From the NCBI GenBank assembly GCA_964036295.1, contig OZ038471.1, positions 1,527,001 to 1,591,000 on the forward strand: a stretch of DNA of 64,000 nt, given 5' to 3'. The translations under genes and the position numbers were made by a program. Below the pieces are notes generated by a model. The model was not told the origin of the DNA. It did no database searches and worked only from the letters and a program-made list of their open reading frames with translations. Positions 48,333-60,600 of the stretch are shown piece after piece. This stretch comes from Plumapathes pennacea. Its lineage: Eukaryota > Cnidaria > Anthozoa > Antipatharia > Myriopathidae. Positions within the stretch are counted from its first letter, which is position 1, and every line of letters begins with the position of its first letter.

Positions 48333-51300
48333 ATGCGTTTTCTGTTACATCTTGGAGTCCTCCTGATGTGTATCTCATCAGTTCACTCAAACGGTACGGC
48401 ATCGATTTTGTTCATTACATTGTGAGCTCTGTCCCAGTTTAAAGGTCTAGTGAAACGAAGACACATTGTGACGGCAACATTCGCTGCTAGCGCGCATGTT
48501 TCTCAATTGTTCCCCATTTTTCCACGCGCGAAACGTTTGTTACAGGCACAAATTTGTGCCCTGGACAAAAAACATGTTTCTGAAAAAGAAAGAAAAAAAA
48601 GAAAAAAAAAAGCAGAAACATTTTGTGTCCGCGGGGAGCGCAACAATGCTGCCGCACGTTTTGCCACCCTGGAAACATCGAAGGACACAATGTTGCCGCG
48701 ACAATGAATGAACGTCTCTGTCTGCAGATGCATGTCGCGAGACCATGTTTTCAGACCAAGTCAAAAACCGATCACTGAAAGGACACGTGATACGGGTTGC
48801 CATGGCAACTGATGACTTGCACTGTCAGATGCTGTGCTCCATTGAAGGCGCATGCTTGTCGTTCAACCTGGGACCTCTGAAGGGAGGACAACATCCGTGC
48901 GAACTGAGTAACTCTGATCACAGTCAACACCCAGAAGAGTTTAAGTACAGAGAAGGTTTTGTCTACAGATACGCAGCCTTGGTAAGCTGTTAAGGAAATG
49001 GAGAAGTATTGAATAAGAGTACTGAAAATGTAGAATAAGAACAGTATAAAGTAAGTCAAGTCTAACTATAGGATAAATATTGAGAGGATTTCGTCTGCAT
49101 ATCAGTTGCTTAGGAAAAAGGAAGTCGAGTATTTGATAAAAATACTGAAAATGTAAAAAAAAAAAAGAAAGAAATAGAACTAGAGACGAGAATTATGGTA
49201 CTATAAAGTAAGTCGAATCTAAAGAAATAGAAATAGTTTGAATATCAAGAGGGTTTTGTCTGCAGGCTGCATCTTCGGTAACTTTTAGGGACAAATAAAC
49301 ATCTTTCTAATTATATAAAGCAGAAACAAGGAATACGAACCGAAACAAGCCGCTAATATGTCCAAAACACAAAGCAGCGTAAAGTAAAGAACATGCAAAG
49401 GCATTTTGTAGACGACACGAGATTGAATCACGGACAGAAGTATATAAAACAAATACATCTACCTACCATTTTGTAGAATCTCTGTGGAGGTGTCAAGTGT
49501 TTATACAACGCCTCATGTCAAGTCGTCCAAGAAAAGAAGTCACCTCAATGTGTCTGTCCTCTTGGGTACACTGGAAAATACTGCAACACAGGTGCATACG
49601 TATAGGTGATGTTATAAGTGCACTGAAGCTTAAACCACACACACCAGAACCCAGAAATTCTGAAGCGCTCTGTCTATTTTCTTTTAATTGACTTCTTTGC
49701 TGTAATGATTAATATAGTTAAACTTTTTCCCTTTTGTATCAGATATCAACGAATGCGCCAGCAATCCTTGTCAAAATGGAGGAGAGTGTACTGATGCAGT
49801 GAATGGCTACACGTGTTCCTGTGCAAGTGGATGGGCTGGGGAACATTGCGCAAAAAGTATTTATGACAATTACGAACATTTGCTTGCTCGAAAAAAATAA
49901 TGTTTCAATTCAATCAAACAGGAAGTTACATTTGATGCTTTCTGTTCATTTTCAGATATCAATGAATGTGCCAGCAATCCTTGTCAAAACGGAGGGACTT
50001 GTAATGATGCAGTGAATAGCTACACGTGTTCCTGTGCAAGTGGATGGGAAGGAGTGCATTGTGCTACAGGTAAGAAAATCGTTGAACCTGTGAAACTGCG
50101 TGAAAAGTCGCTTTAAAACGGATGCAATAAAGCTGAATTGTTTCTATTTCTTTTTCATAAACACTCGAATAATTTCTCGTGTCTCACTGTTTTGTCGGCC
50201 GTTTTCTATTTTCGACTGCAGATACAAATGAATGTGCCAGCAATCCTTGTCAAAACGGAGGTGCGTGCACTGATGCAGTGAATGGCTACACGTGCTCCTG
50301 TGCAAGTGGATGGACTGGGGAACAGTGCACTACAGGTAAAAACATCGTTGATTTTGTGTACTACACAACCCGCATGTGCATCTTCATCTAATGATTCATA
50401 TTTTATTGAATATCATCGCAGATATTAATGAGTGCGCCAGCAATCCTTGTCAAAACGGAGGTGCGTGCAATGATGCAGTGAATAGCTACACTTGTTCCTG
50501 TGCAAGTGGATGGGAAGGAGTGCATTGTACTACAGGTAAGAATGTTACTTACGGGGCTTCTCTATTTCGTGTTCGATCCTGCGGTCAAATCCTCTCATTA
50601 TCAAACCAGAGGGAATATCAGAAAATTCCCGGAGCTTTGAGGTGAAATATATCATACAGAGTGGGTCGGGATACTGGCGAGCGTGATCCAGTTAATAATG
50701 TTAGAAAATATTAGATTACATACACCTTTATCTCAATTGTGGGTCAACTAAGAAATAACCTGGCTTTGGAATGAATGTGATGCTTTAAATTTACCTTTCT
50801 TCCTTTATGTGAGACATCGACGAGTGTGCCAGTAATCCTTGTCAAAACGGAGGCACGTGTACTGATGACGTGAATGGCTATACGTGTTCCTGTACAAGTG
50901 GATGGTCTGGAAACCAGTGTGCAACAGGTCTTGATATCGTTGCATTTGATTATGAATTTAGTATCCTACGTTTTTTAAATTTTTTCTTTCCATCCTTCTC
51001 TCGTCTGTTTTTCCGCACTTGTTTATTAGTTTTCATTTTCTTACTTCTTACATCTTGGCTTGCTAGCTTCTTTTGGCATATCTTTTTAAATCTTTTTTTA
51101 TATTGTAGAGATTTTGTGGAATTTCGACACGGATTTGTCCGGATTTGTCCAGGATTCAAACGATATATTCAACTGGACCAGAAAATCTGGTAAGACTTCA
51201 TCTCATCTTACCGGACCAGAGAGTGACCACAGCGGGGGAGGTGAGAAGGAGAGCAATTTCTGACTCATTGTAACAATGACATAGTCTTAGACACACAAAT

Positions 51301-54300
51301 ATACCGCACTACAGTCAGTCGAACTAAATTTGCGTTAGTGTGGCCGAGTAATAATTAACCTCGAAAGACTCATTCTACGGGGAGTCTCCGCTCGAAAGGG
51401 ATCCCGGGATAGAGGTATATTTTAAAGGGTTACCATTTCTACCCAAGAATAACATTTGAAAGGGTAAGGGGTTGAAAGCCTTGGCTTCAAGTGCCCCCCC
51501 CCCCCCCCCTCCCCCACCCTTCCTTCTTGCATATTGAACCTTGCTGGTGTGAACTTATTCCGGAATAGATTTGGACGGTAAAACAACTATTCAAGAATTT
51601 ACAACAAAGTACTTCCAAAACAAACAAATAAACAAATAAACAAACAACTGCGGTCTCGGGCCCAGTCTTAAAAAGGGACAAAGGAACGTAAACCATCATG
51701 TACACTGCGAGGGATATGGTAACTCAGTAAAAGGTATCATGGAATATTTCGAACTAAATTGAATGATTATTTTTCAAACTCTCAGGGAGTTACATGTACA
51801 TCGAGGCTTCAGTGCCGCGAGCTGAAGGCGATAACGCTAAGCTGATCAAAGTGATCACGCTGAACGGTCGCTCTTGCCTCTCCTTCTACTACAACATGTA
51901 CGGAGAAACCATGGGGTCAATCAAGGTCACAGTAGATGGGACATCTATTTATAACATGTCGGGTAACCATGGATACCAGTGGAAGTTCTTCCGTACTCAC
52001 CTGAAAGGCACTGGAGATAAACAGGTGCATGCATAAATGTTTTAACCCTTTAACTCCCAAGCTCAAAGTACAAATTCTCCAAAACATAAAATAAGAAAAT
52101 GTCTTAGTAATGAAAAGAGAATTTAAAATGTCTCGTCTTCCACAGCTCGTTTTCGAGGGAATCATAGGATCAGGATATACCGGGGATGCGGCAATTGACG
52201 ATGTTCATTATTTTGATTGCTATGGTAAGGATCAGTCAGAAATGTTTTGCTTTTTCAAGGTCGCTGGCTAAGACGGAGGGGACAAAAGCAAAGTAGTTAC
52301 AGCTTACACGTATTAATCAGAAATTGCTTCATGTTGTCGTTACTTTCTTTTTTGGTTTTGCACGGATACGAACGCGTGAGTTTACGAAACTACCCTCTTC
52401 TTCACCTTTGGCACTCGCAAAACTCTGCACCATAGTCGATGCTTCCTTTCACAAAGGACAGCTTTACGTGAACGCTTTAATGAAGACTAGCTACTGGATT
52501 TCACCAGTAACACAGAAGGCTCAACCACTGCACGAGTCCAACATCTTCCACAATCATTATCCGTATATCCATCGTAGAGACTCTTCATTGTATTAAATAT
52601 TTTATAAAACATGTTTGGCGACGTTAGACTTGTTTGGCCTTGCACCCCGTAAAGCATCGCCCAGCATATTGTTTTATCCAAAAATGTTGGACTTTTTGGT
52701 CGACCTCAAGAACGGGTTTGTTTCCATTTTCTCATGCCGATGCTCCGTGTGAAAACAGGTTTCCGTTAGCGCATAAGCAAGTTTGCCCTTTAATTTCAGA
52801 TATTGACGAGTGCGCGTCCAATCCTTGTCAAAACGGAGGCATGTGCAGTGATGACGTGAATGGCTACACGTGCGCCTGTGCGAACGGTTGGGGTGGGATG
52901 CATTGTACTACAGGTAAGAATATTTCGTTTTAGTAGTCGCACCTTTAGTTGCATTTGACAGTTTAGGAGTTGGAAATGAATATTGCTATTGTAGAATGTG
53001 TTCACTGAGAGCTTTCATTTGAGTTGTTGCAGCTTTAGTTTCATTTGACAGTTCAGAAGTTTAAAGTGAAACAATGCTAATAGGAAATGGTCATTGCGAG
53101 CTTTCACTTTAGTGGTCACACCTAAATTTAGGTTTCACTTGGCAGTTTGGGAGTTGGACATTCTTTAGTTGAGTTAGTTTTGCCTTGCGGTGAAAAAGTT
53201 AAGCGTGGGGTATGTGCATACTATAATTCTTTCTATAAAAAGAGGGTAAGCCCCTGTGAATCGCCCTTCATTGCTCTGAAAAAAATTCAGTAAAATTCTT
53301 TCCGACTTTCTAAGACTATCATCTGAAATTGAAAAGAATTTAAAGAACAGTCATAGACCCAGCGTTTACCATCAGTACGACTCAAATATACATTTGTATA
53401 CAAAGTATGTAACGATTATGGCGGGATAAACTCATTCATAGCTTTGAAAATAACTGCGATAATGTTCACTTCAATTTGTACTAACTTTGATTCTTCTTTC
53501 TTTTTAGAAATTGACGAGTGTGCCAGTAATCCTTGTAAAAACGGAGGCACATGCACCGATGCATTGAATGACTACAACTGTGTTTGTACAAGTGAATGGG
53601 TTGGGAAACAGTGCCAAAAAGGTACACTATAACAGCACAGCTTTGATTCCCGTTAACGTCCGTTTTTCGGGCTATTCTTGCAAGTGCTTAAGTTGCTTAA
53701 TAACTGCGAAGGTCACTTTTTACTGTTATGCTCTGTCTGCAGTTCATAAATCGTGCTTTATCAAAAAACATATAGAGCGCGGTTTTCGTATGACTGTCGA
53801 AAATCGAAGCCAAAGCAAGTACACCGCTATTCACAGCGGTCGTAAGAAACACTTTCAACCAATCACAGAGGCTGTAAGAAACACTTTCAACCAATCACAG
53901 AGCCTGTAAGAAACACTTTCAACCAATCAGAAACCAAAGTAATCCGCGTTTGGTTTTACGCTTTTTTTCTAGTTAAAAGAACCCAATACTTTTCTCAAAC
54001 AAGTCGAATGGAAATAGATTGCTCAGTTCATCTTCCAGGGCCTAAAATGGCGGATAAAGAATTTCATCGCGCAAAGACTGCTGTAGAGAGGACCCCTTTA
54101 AGCCTTTCACCGTTCAAAATGTATATTCTCCCAACCTTTGAAGAGGAAATATGAGTATGAGTGATATAGTGAGAATTGATAATTCAATCAGCTATTAGCT
54201 GAGCAAGATATCAAACGCTACGTTCTACTTGCTTTATGATATTTTGTGCTGCCAAAACTGAAAGAGAAAATTGAACTTGATCACTCTTGGGAATGAAAGG

Positions 54301-54815
54301 GTTAAGCTGAACCATTTCACGATGCTATCCTGTATTGACTTGGTACAATGGCTTATCAGCGTAGGCATCTTAATTGAAAACAAATAATTTAATGTTGTTG
54401 TTGTTATTTACTTCTGTTTGATACAGCTTTTGTTTTTCTCGCAGCGATTGAATGTGAGTCATCATACTCAGAATTGTCGGAGGCCAATCGTAACAAGTCG
54501 TACAGCGGTAATATCACGTGTGACAGTAACATAGTCACTAAATGGTACCGATTTACAGGGTCAGCGGGTTCCGAAATGGCTACAAGCTGTGTACCGACGT
54601 ATCACTGTGGTACGCATGCCCCTGGGTGGTTGAATGGTGCGCATCCAACAGTGGCCGAGGGGGTCGTGACCCGACAAGTGTGCTACCATTGGAAATTTAA
54701 TGATAACGATTGTTGTATGTGGTCCAAAAATATCAAAGTTATTAATTGCGAGCAGTTTTACATTTACGAGCTGTCGAAGCCACCTTGCTGTCAATGTCGC
54801 TACTGTTCCAACTAA
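48333..54815 (+). CDS. Secreted PAN-EGF-MAM-EGF-D8C mosaic protein
   Basis: Fourteen exons: 48333-48393, 48728-48981, 49477-49591, 49743-49856, 49956-50069, 50222-50335, 50422-50535, 50814-50927, 51109-51240, 51786-52024, 52146-52224, 52800-52913, 53508-53621, 54445-54815; 682 aa. Domains: signal peptide [22 protein letters not shown]/apple-like (about 22-105, [19 protein letters not shown]); EGF (106-143); five 38-aa calcium-binding EGFs (144-333, pattern D-I-N/D-E-C with [12 protein letters not shown], which fits the Asp/Asn hydroxylation consensus); MAM (about 334-483, starting [20 protein letters not shown], ending [11 protein letters not shown]); two EGFs; and a uromodulin-type D8C domain (560-682, [27 protein letters not shown]). 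Most domain exons are phase 1-1, typical of exon shuffling. No transmembrane segment or GPI signal is visible. An in-frame ATG at 48273 would put a hydrophilic stretch before the signal. Likely an extracellular adhesion or mucus-type protein; the precise role is unknown. Confidence 0.9.
48448..48706. mobile_element. MITE in intron 1 of the PAN-EGF-MAM gene (same family as 23095-23354)
   Basis: It shares GACACATTGTGRCGGCAACATT at the left end, the inner GCCACCCTGGAAACATC block and the GGACACAATGTTGCCGC right end with the copy in MPLKIP. It is more diverged and holds an A-rich insertion near 48585-48612. Confidence 0.8.
53842..53932. repeat. 32-bp tandem repeat, 3 copies
   Basis: GTAAGAAACACTTTCAACCA plus ATCACAGAGSCT occurs three times in a row in the intron before the D8C exon. 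Confidence 0.85.
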
Positions 54816-54874
54816 ATGCAGAGATTTTAAGCTTGTAAGAGTTTTTATTACACGACTTACCATTTTCGAGTGCA

Positions 54875-54880
54875 AATAAA
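54875..54880 (+). terminator. Candidate poly(A) signal (AATAAA)
   Basis: Plus-strand AATAAA 60 nt beyond the stop codon of the PAN-EGF-MAM-D8C gene. Confidence 0.6.
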
Positions 54881-57221
54881 GGCTCAAGGGAGTGCAAATG
54901 TAGGAGCGCATTGCACTCGTCAAGAACCAGATCAACTTGTTTATTAGCTTACGTGATCAATGTGTGCATGCAAAGCTTACAAACGTCATCTTTTGCATTT
55001 AATCTATTTTGCGCGAGGCTAGAACACCTGGCCCTGCTCCGTTTGTAGATGTAATCATATTGATCCCCCCCCCCCTGAAATGTGCTTTTTAAACTTCAAT
55101 AGCTAATGCAGCTGTAATTGCCTCGAGACTCGTGGTGTGTCAATTGATGATATTCTGATGCTTCGAGCATTAAGTAACTGAAAGAGAAACTAATGAAGTT
55201 GTCGGATCACTCGGGATTTAAAGGGTTAAATACTATTATTGCGGTGTTATCTCTGAAAATCAAAGCAAGCTTTGATTCAGTTCTAAAACTCAATTATCAC
55301 TTAATATTATCATATTTCACTTGTGTGTACCTCATGTAAACGTGATGTGTTGCAACAGTAATAAAAATGAGATGATCAAACATCCTAATTTTACTGTATT
55401 AACTGCAAAGGAAACAAATAAAATGACTACAATACGCTATTCCTGAATAAGAATAACAGATCAAATGCACAGAATACCAGTTCCCCCATAAAGACAGACT
55501 TTGCGCTATTCTGAAAACAGAATAACTCACGTGACAGAATGCGGCGAGCAAATACCAAAAAGAACACAATTACTGGCTATTCTGTCCATTCCGAATGAGT
55601 CTCTATTCCGTCGCTCTACTATACTATTCTGTTCATTCCGGAAATCCGTCTAAAAGCCGTGTTTTCCGGAATAGGTAGACGGAATGGTGCCCTGAATGTC
55701 GAACAGCAAAACACGTGCGTGAATCAAATACGCTTCTTCGCCCCCAAGGGAAAATTTTTAATGACGATTTGTCTACTCTAAAAATATGGCGAGCCTTCGC
55801 CAAAGGCAGAATTTTGAGCAAAGATTGCTATCAATTGATAGTTTAGACGATTACAAGGCAAAATTTACACGCGCTAAAAATTAAAATGGCATGGTACCCC
55901 GAAAAGTTAGCACCATGACGGCTTTCTTTTTTGGCACGGCACCTCCGAACCGTCTCCTGTAAACGGAGCAGTCCAAACTTTATTGAATAATTGGTGCCTG
56001 AAAGTTTAGGGGTTGCCTCGGAACGGGTAAACAATTTGGTAACCGTGCTAACTTTTGGGGGCGCCGTTTTAGCGCGTAAATGGGGTTAGATAAAAGACTA
56101 CATTGCTATTTAAATTCTGCAGTAAATTAATTTAGTTCTTGGATCCGCCTTAATTTAATGATGCTGTTCCCAATGTCAAGGAGAAAATACATTGTAATGT
56201 TACAATTTCATTCTTGAGAAATATAGACAGACTGAGATTAATCACATAGATACAAGGTACGTTATATAATGCGCATTTTATATATTTTAGTGATATATGC
56301 AGTTAATGTGGTCGGTACAAATGGCCAGGCAGAGACATGGGGTTTTACTTTGGAGTAATAACGTGACGTCAACAGGGAATCATTATCTCAAAGAAATATT
56401 TTGTTTATTTAATACTGCAAATTCCAATATGGGACCGTACGTTAAATAATGCGCATTTTATATATTTTAGTGATATATGCAGTTAATGTCCAGCACGAAT
56501 GGCCAGGCAGAGACATGGGATTTTACTTTGGGGTACATAACGTGACGTCGACAGGGAATCATTATCTCAAAGAAATATATTGTTTCTTTCATACTGCAAG
56601 TTCAAACATGGGACCGGTTTGACTATCACATGAGACCTTCCTCCACACAGAAGTAAAGGTGTTTATAATCATTTTATTATTTACAAGAATTTCCATTCAG
56701 TTATATGCAAAAGAGTTACACAATAATGTTAGTGAATGTTATATTGAGTAATGCAAATTTTGAGGTTATTTATGTACATGGCGTATATCAACCAAATGCT
56801 ACATTATGGGCTTATTGTTAAAGTTAATTCTGCAAAATGTACAATCTATAATCCAGTATAATTCAAACAACAGAGGTTCAGAGGTCCCGTAGCAAAGTAA
56901 AGTATACAAATAAATACACAAACATTCAAACAAATACATAAATCAAATAATGTTAGAAGTTAGAAGTTAATGTTAGAAGTTAAGTTTAAGTACCTGCTAT
57001 TGCCTTGGCCATTATTATTTTAAAAACTAAAACAGCTAGAGAAAAGTAACTCTCACAATACTACTGTCGATTTGCGAGACCTGAAGAGTAAATGCGTTCT
57101 AAAACATTCTTTCCTACAGGGCAATACGTGCATAAATTAAACGGCAACAGACAAAACACCATTCATTCGCTGATCATTTTAGACTTCAAAAACAGAAATG
57201 TTTTTTAGCAATTTCAGTGGT
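54881..57221. other. Intergenic region between the two convergent D8C genes
   Basis: A+T-rich with no supportable exon. It contains the 180-bp tandem duplication at 56257-56615. Beyond it lies a MITE (57222-57573) just before the D8C exon of the minus-strand gene. Confidence 0.5.
56257..56615. repeat. 180-bp tandem duplication
   Basis: Two adjacent copies starting GTACGTTA.ATAATGCGCA at 56257 and 56437. They share TATATATTTTAGTGATATAT and AATGGCCAGGCAGAGACATG with few differences. Confidence 0.92.
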
Positions 57222-57573
57222 GGTGCCGGGTCAAACGACGTACTTCAGACAAAACGAACTAAATTGAGCAAATTAAGTTCACATAAGATCGACATTTGAG
57301 TCAATTAAGTTCGACTGATTGTATTTGGATCGACAGAAGACGTACTAACGTCTGGTTCAGACGGAAGGAACGTACAAAGATCGTCTCGAAGTCAAACGTC
57401 GATCTTTTCATGAGTCGAACTAAATGCATCATTATAAACTGTGTTCTGAATTCGCTTGGACGGGATTGTGTTCGAAGATTAAGTTCGACGTTGACCCGAT
57501 AATCGAACCCTTAGGTCGACCTAAATTGCAATTTTGTTCGTCTCGTCTGAAATGCGTCGTTTGACCCGGGCCT
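57222..57573. mobile_element. ~352-bp MITE next to the D8C gene 3' end
   Basis: The left end GCCGGGTCAAACGACGTACT (then TCAGAC.AAACGAAC) pairs with the reverse complement of the right end, GCCCGGGTCAAACGACGCAT (then TTCAGACGAGACGAAC). Arms are about 38 bp with a few mismatches. The interior repeats AAGTTCGAC/GTCGAAC motifs. Confidence 0.78.
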
Positions 57574-57692
57574 TAGGTCACCAAGGCTGCTTGGAAATGC
57601 AATTGCTCACAACGTCGCAAAAACGGTGATCTCAATTTTTTTGCGCCTACTTTTCTGACTTCTCTCCACTTCACTCAGTGAAATCTCTCCAT

Positions 57693-60600
57693 TTACTCGG
57701 TACAGTAGCGAAGGCTACAGGCAGGCGGCTTCGACAGCTCGTAAATGTAATACTGCCCGCAATTTTTGACTCTGATATTGTTGGACCAAGTACAAGTATT
57801 GCTGGACCAGTGATAACACACTTGTCGGGTCACGATGCCCTGAGCCTCGGTTGGGTGAGCACCATTCAACCAACCAGGGGCATCCGTGGAGCATTGATTT
57901 GTTGCTGGCGCGCTTGTGGTCAGTTTGGAACCCGCTGACCCTGTAATTCGGTACCATTTAGTGATTAAGTCGCTGTCACAGATTGCGGAGCCACCGCTGT
58001 ACGATCTACGACGAGTAGAGTCTGAAATCTCTGTGTATGACGGACAATTAAGCACTACAACAAAAGAGACAGGATTCGTGTCGTTAGAATGGAAGGAGAC
58101 ACACCACCAATAATTAGATAAAGCCAGGTTACTGTGCAACAACTAATAAAAAACAAAATCTAAAATGTAGTGAATGGAGCAGTTTTTCCGATGGCTTTCC
58201 TAAAAAATATGCTTATACCGCCAATCACAAAGGCTATACGAAAATAAGAAAGAAACCAACACACACCAACAAGAAACCAAAGTAATTCGCATCTTGGTTT
58301 TTCTAGTTTGAAGACGAAACCAATCATGCAGCAGGGTGAAACGCCAAACCAAAGCTAGCACACGAGCACTTTCGACAACCATCCGTAAACGGATGTAAAA
58401 CTTAAACCGCGCATAATTCAGATTGTTTCATTCATAGCTTTACCAATGAGATGTGTGCATGACGGTGGAAGAGGGTTTATGTGTTGTGTTACATGATTTT
58501 GAAAGGATTAAATTCTCTAGTGCATAAAATGCTCTTTTGCTTTGACAGCGTGATCCGGTCCAGTCACAATCGTTAATGTCTGAGACAGAGGCAAGCATGA
58601 ACCAAGACAAACATTTTGAGTAGGACATAATTATAGCTATAAGACATTTTGAGAGTAAGACATGTGTATTGCAGTAGAAAGTCAAGACACACCCGTAGAA
58701 GTACAAATGGGTAAGGCGTTTTGAGAGTCTTTTTTTAATCTTTTTTCATTTCTTTTTTTTCTTTTTATATTTGTTTTTGTTTTGAGAGAATCTATTAGCA
58801 CTACGGAACATTCCTACGTCATCCAAAAAATGCACCAGACAGATGTTTGCGTTCACGAGTCTAATTCAAAAAAAGAAATTCTTTTAAATTTACTGATCAA
58901 CGCAGTTCCTTCAGAATAAGTTACAACCGGCTTCAGTCATTATTACCAGTCAGTTGGCATAACTTACTATATAATGTGACCTCATACTAATCAAGCACTG
59001 TGCACTATGAATATATTAATCATCTTACTTGTAGTACAGTGCACTCCTTCCCATCCACTTGCACAGGAGCACGTGTAGCTATTCACTGCATCATTGCAAG
59101 TCCCTCCGTTTTGACAAGGATTACTGGCGCACTCATCAATATCTGCGATGTTATTCATAAAAAGATAAATCGTTAGATAAAGATGCACATGCGGGTTGTG
59201 TAGTACACAAAATCAACGATACTTTTACCTGTAGTGCACTGTTCTCCAGACCATCCACTTGCACAGGAACACGTGTAGCCATTCACTGCATCAGTGCACG
59301 CACCTCCGTTTTGACAAGGATTGGACGCGCACTCAGTGATATCTGTAATATAAGAATAGAAAGAAAAAAGAGAGTAAAGCGTCGAGCTCATTTGTACGTG
59401 ATTTTGTTCTGCACTTGAGAATCCTACCTGTCTCACAATGATCCCCACTCCACCCCGGGTGGCACTCACAGCTGTAGCTCTGCTGTTTCCGGATGCAGGC
59501 TCCTCTATTCTGACAAGGTCCGCTGACACATCTGTCTAGATCTGTGAAAACAAGGAAATACTCTTTATAAAGGCGCTTACTTAGTTTATAATATTACACA
59601 CAAAATATATAAATCCGTTAAACTTACCATAAAAGTGCCACGCTAAAACCAACGTCCAAACCGAGTCCCCACTTGCTTTGAAATGAATTCCTCTGGAAGA
59701 AGCTGAAGGAGAGAAGCAAAAGGTGAAATTTTGTAGAATAATTTAACTTTATTATTATTCCTTGCCGAGGGCTTCGTTTGCCTGTGAAATCCAAATAAAC
59801 CTGATTTAAAAGTACAGATACTTGGAATTTAGTTCGATGTCTGAATCAGAATTAGTAGGTATATGTCGGGATTTATGGACCTTAAGAAAAATGTGCTAAT
59901 ACATTCGGTGCAAACTACAGACTTTAGCAATAAGTTAATATGTAACCAACAAACCTCCCCATTTGTTTCCAGACGCATCCTTGAGTATTAGAAAAGAACG
60001 TGGTTTGTCTGTCAAGCCCAGTCCCGTCACGGGTATCATGGGAATTTCTGTGGCCAGCAGAACTGTTTCGTATTCTCTTGCTTGTTGCCAAACGGATGCT
60101 GGGACTGCCACGCAGATACTGTCTGCTTCACACTTCAGATAAGCCTTTCCGTTTAAACTCACCCCGTACAGAGTCCGAGTTGACTTGTCGTATCCCAAGA
60201 TGCTCAGCAAATGCAAATCTGCGGCTGAGGAATAAACGTAAGGCCATTCATTGCTACAAAAGACACAATATGACGTTTGATAATAATGGCAACTATTGAC
60301 CAAAGATAAATCAGTCTGACTTTCCGGCCAAACTTTGGGATCACAGGTAGTGACTACCGTTTTCCGTTTTCGGGGGTATTGCATAGGGATATAATAAATT
60401 TTAGAAGCAAAGTCTTTTATTTTTCCTTGTTCACCGTGACGTCATATGGCACGAAGAAACGCTCACACATACCTGCCCACTCTATGCCATTCACTGTGAC
60501 GTAACAATGAGCACTTGAGCTGTCAATCAAACAAATACGTCACTAAAACTTAGAGAACAGTAGTTTTAACAGCAAACAAAGAAAACCAAAGAGAAATGGG

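Noticed and set aside
51189-51194. GT donor inside the first MAM exon (AAATCTG|GTAAGA)
   Set aside because: Using it would break the MAM reading frame. Reading through to the donor at 51240/51241 gives a continuous MAM domain ([19 protein letters not shown] then SYMYIEAS).
60225-60384. Extension of the exon ending at 59955 upstream to include NEWPYVYSS
   Set aside because: The open frame extends, but the in-phase join to the previous exon (WAG|A) requires the acceptor TTCCTCAG at 60226-60225, and the longer version has the wrong phase.
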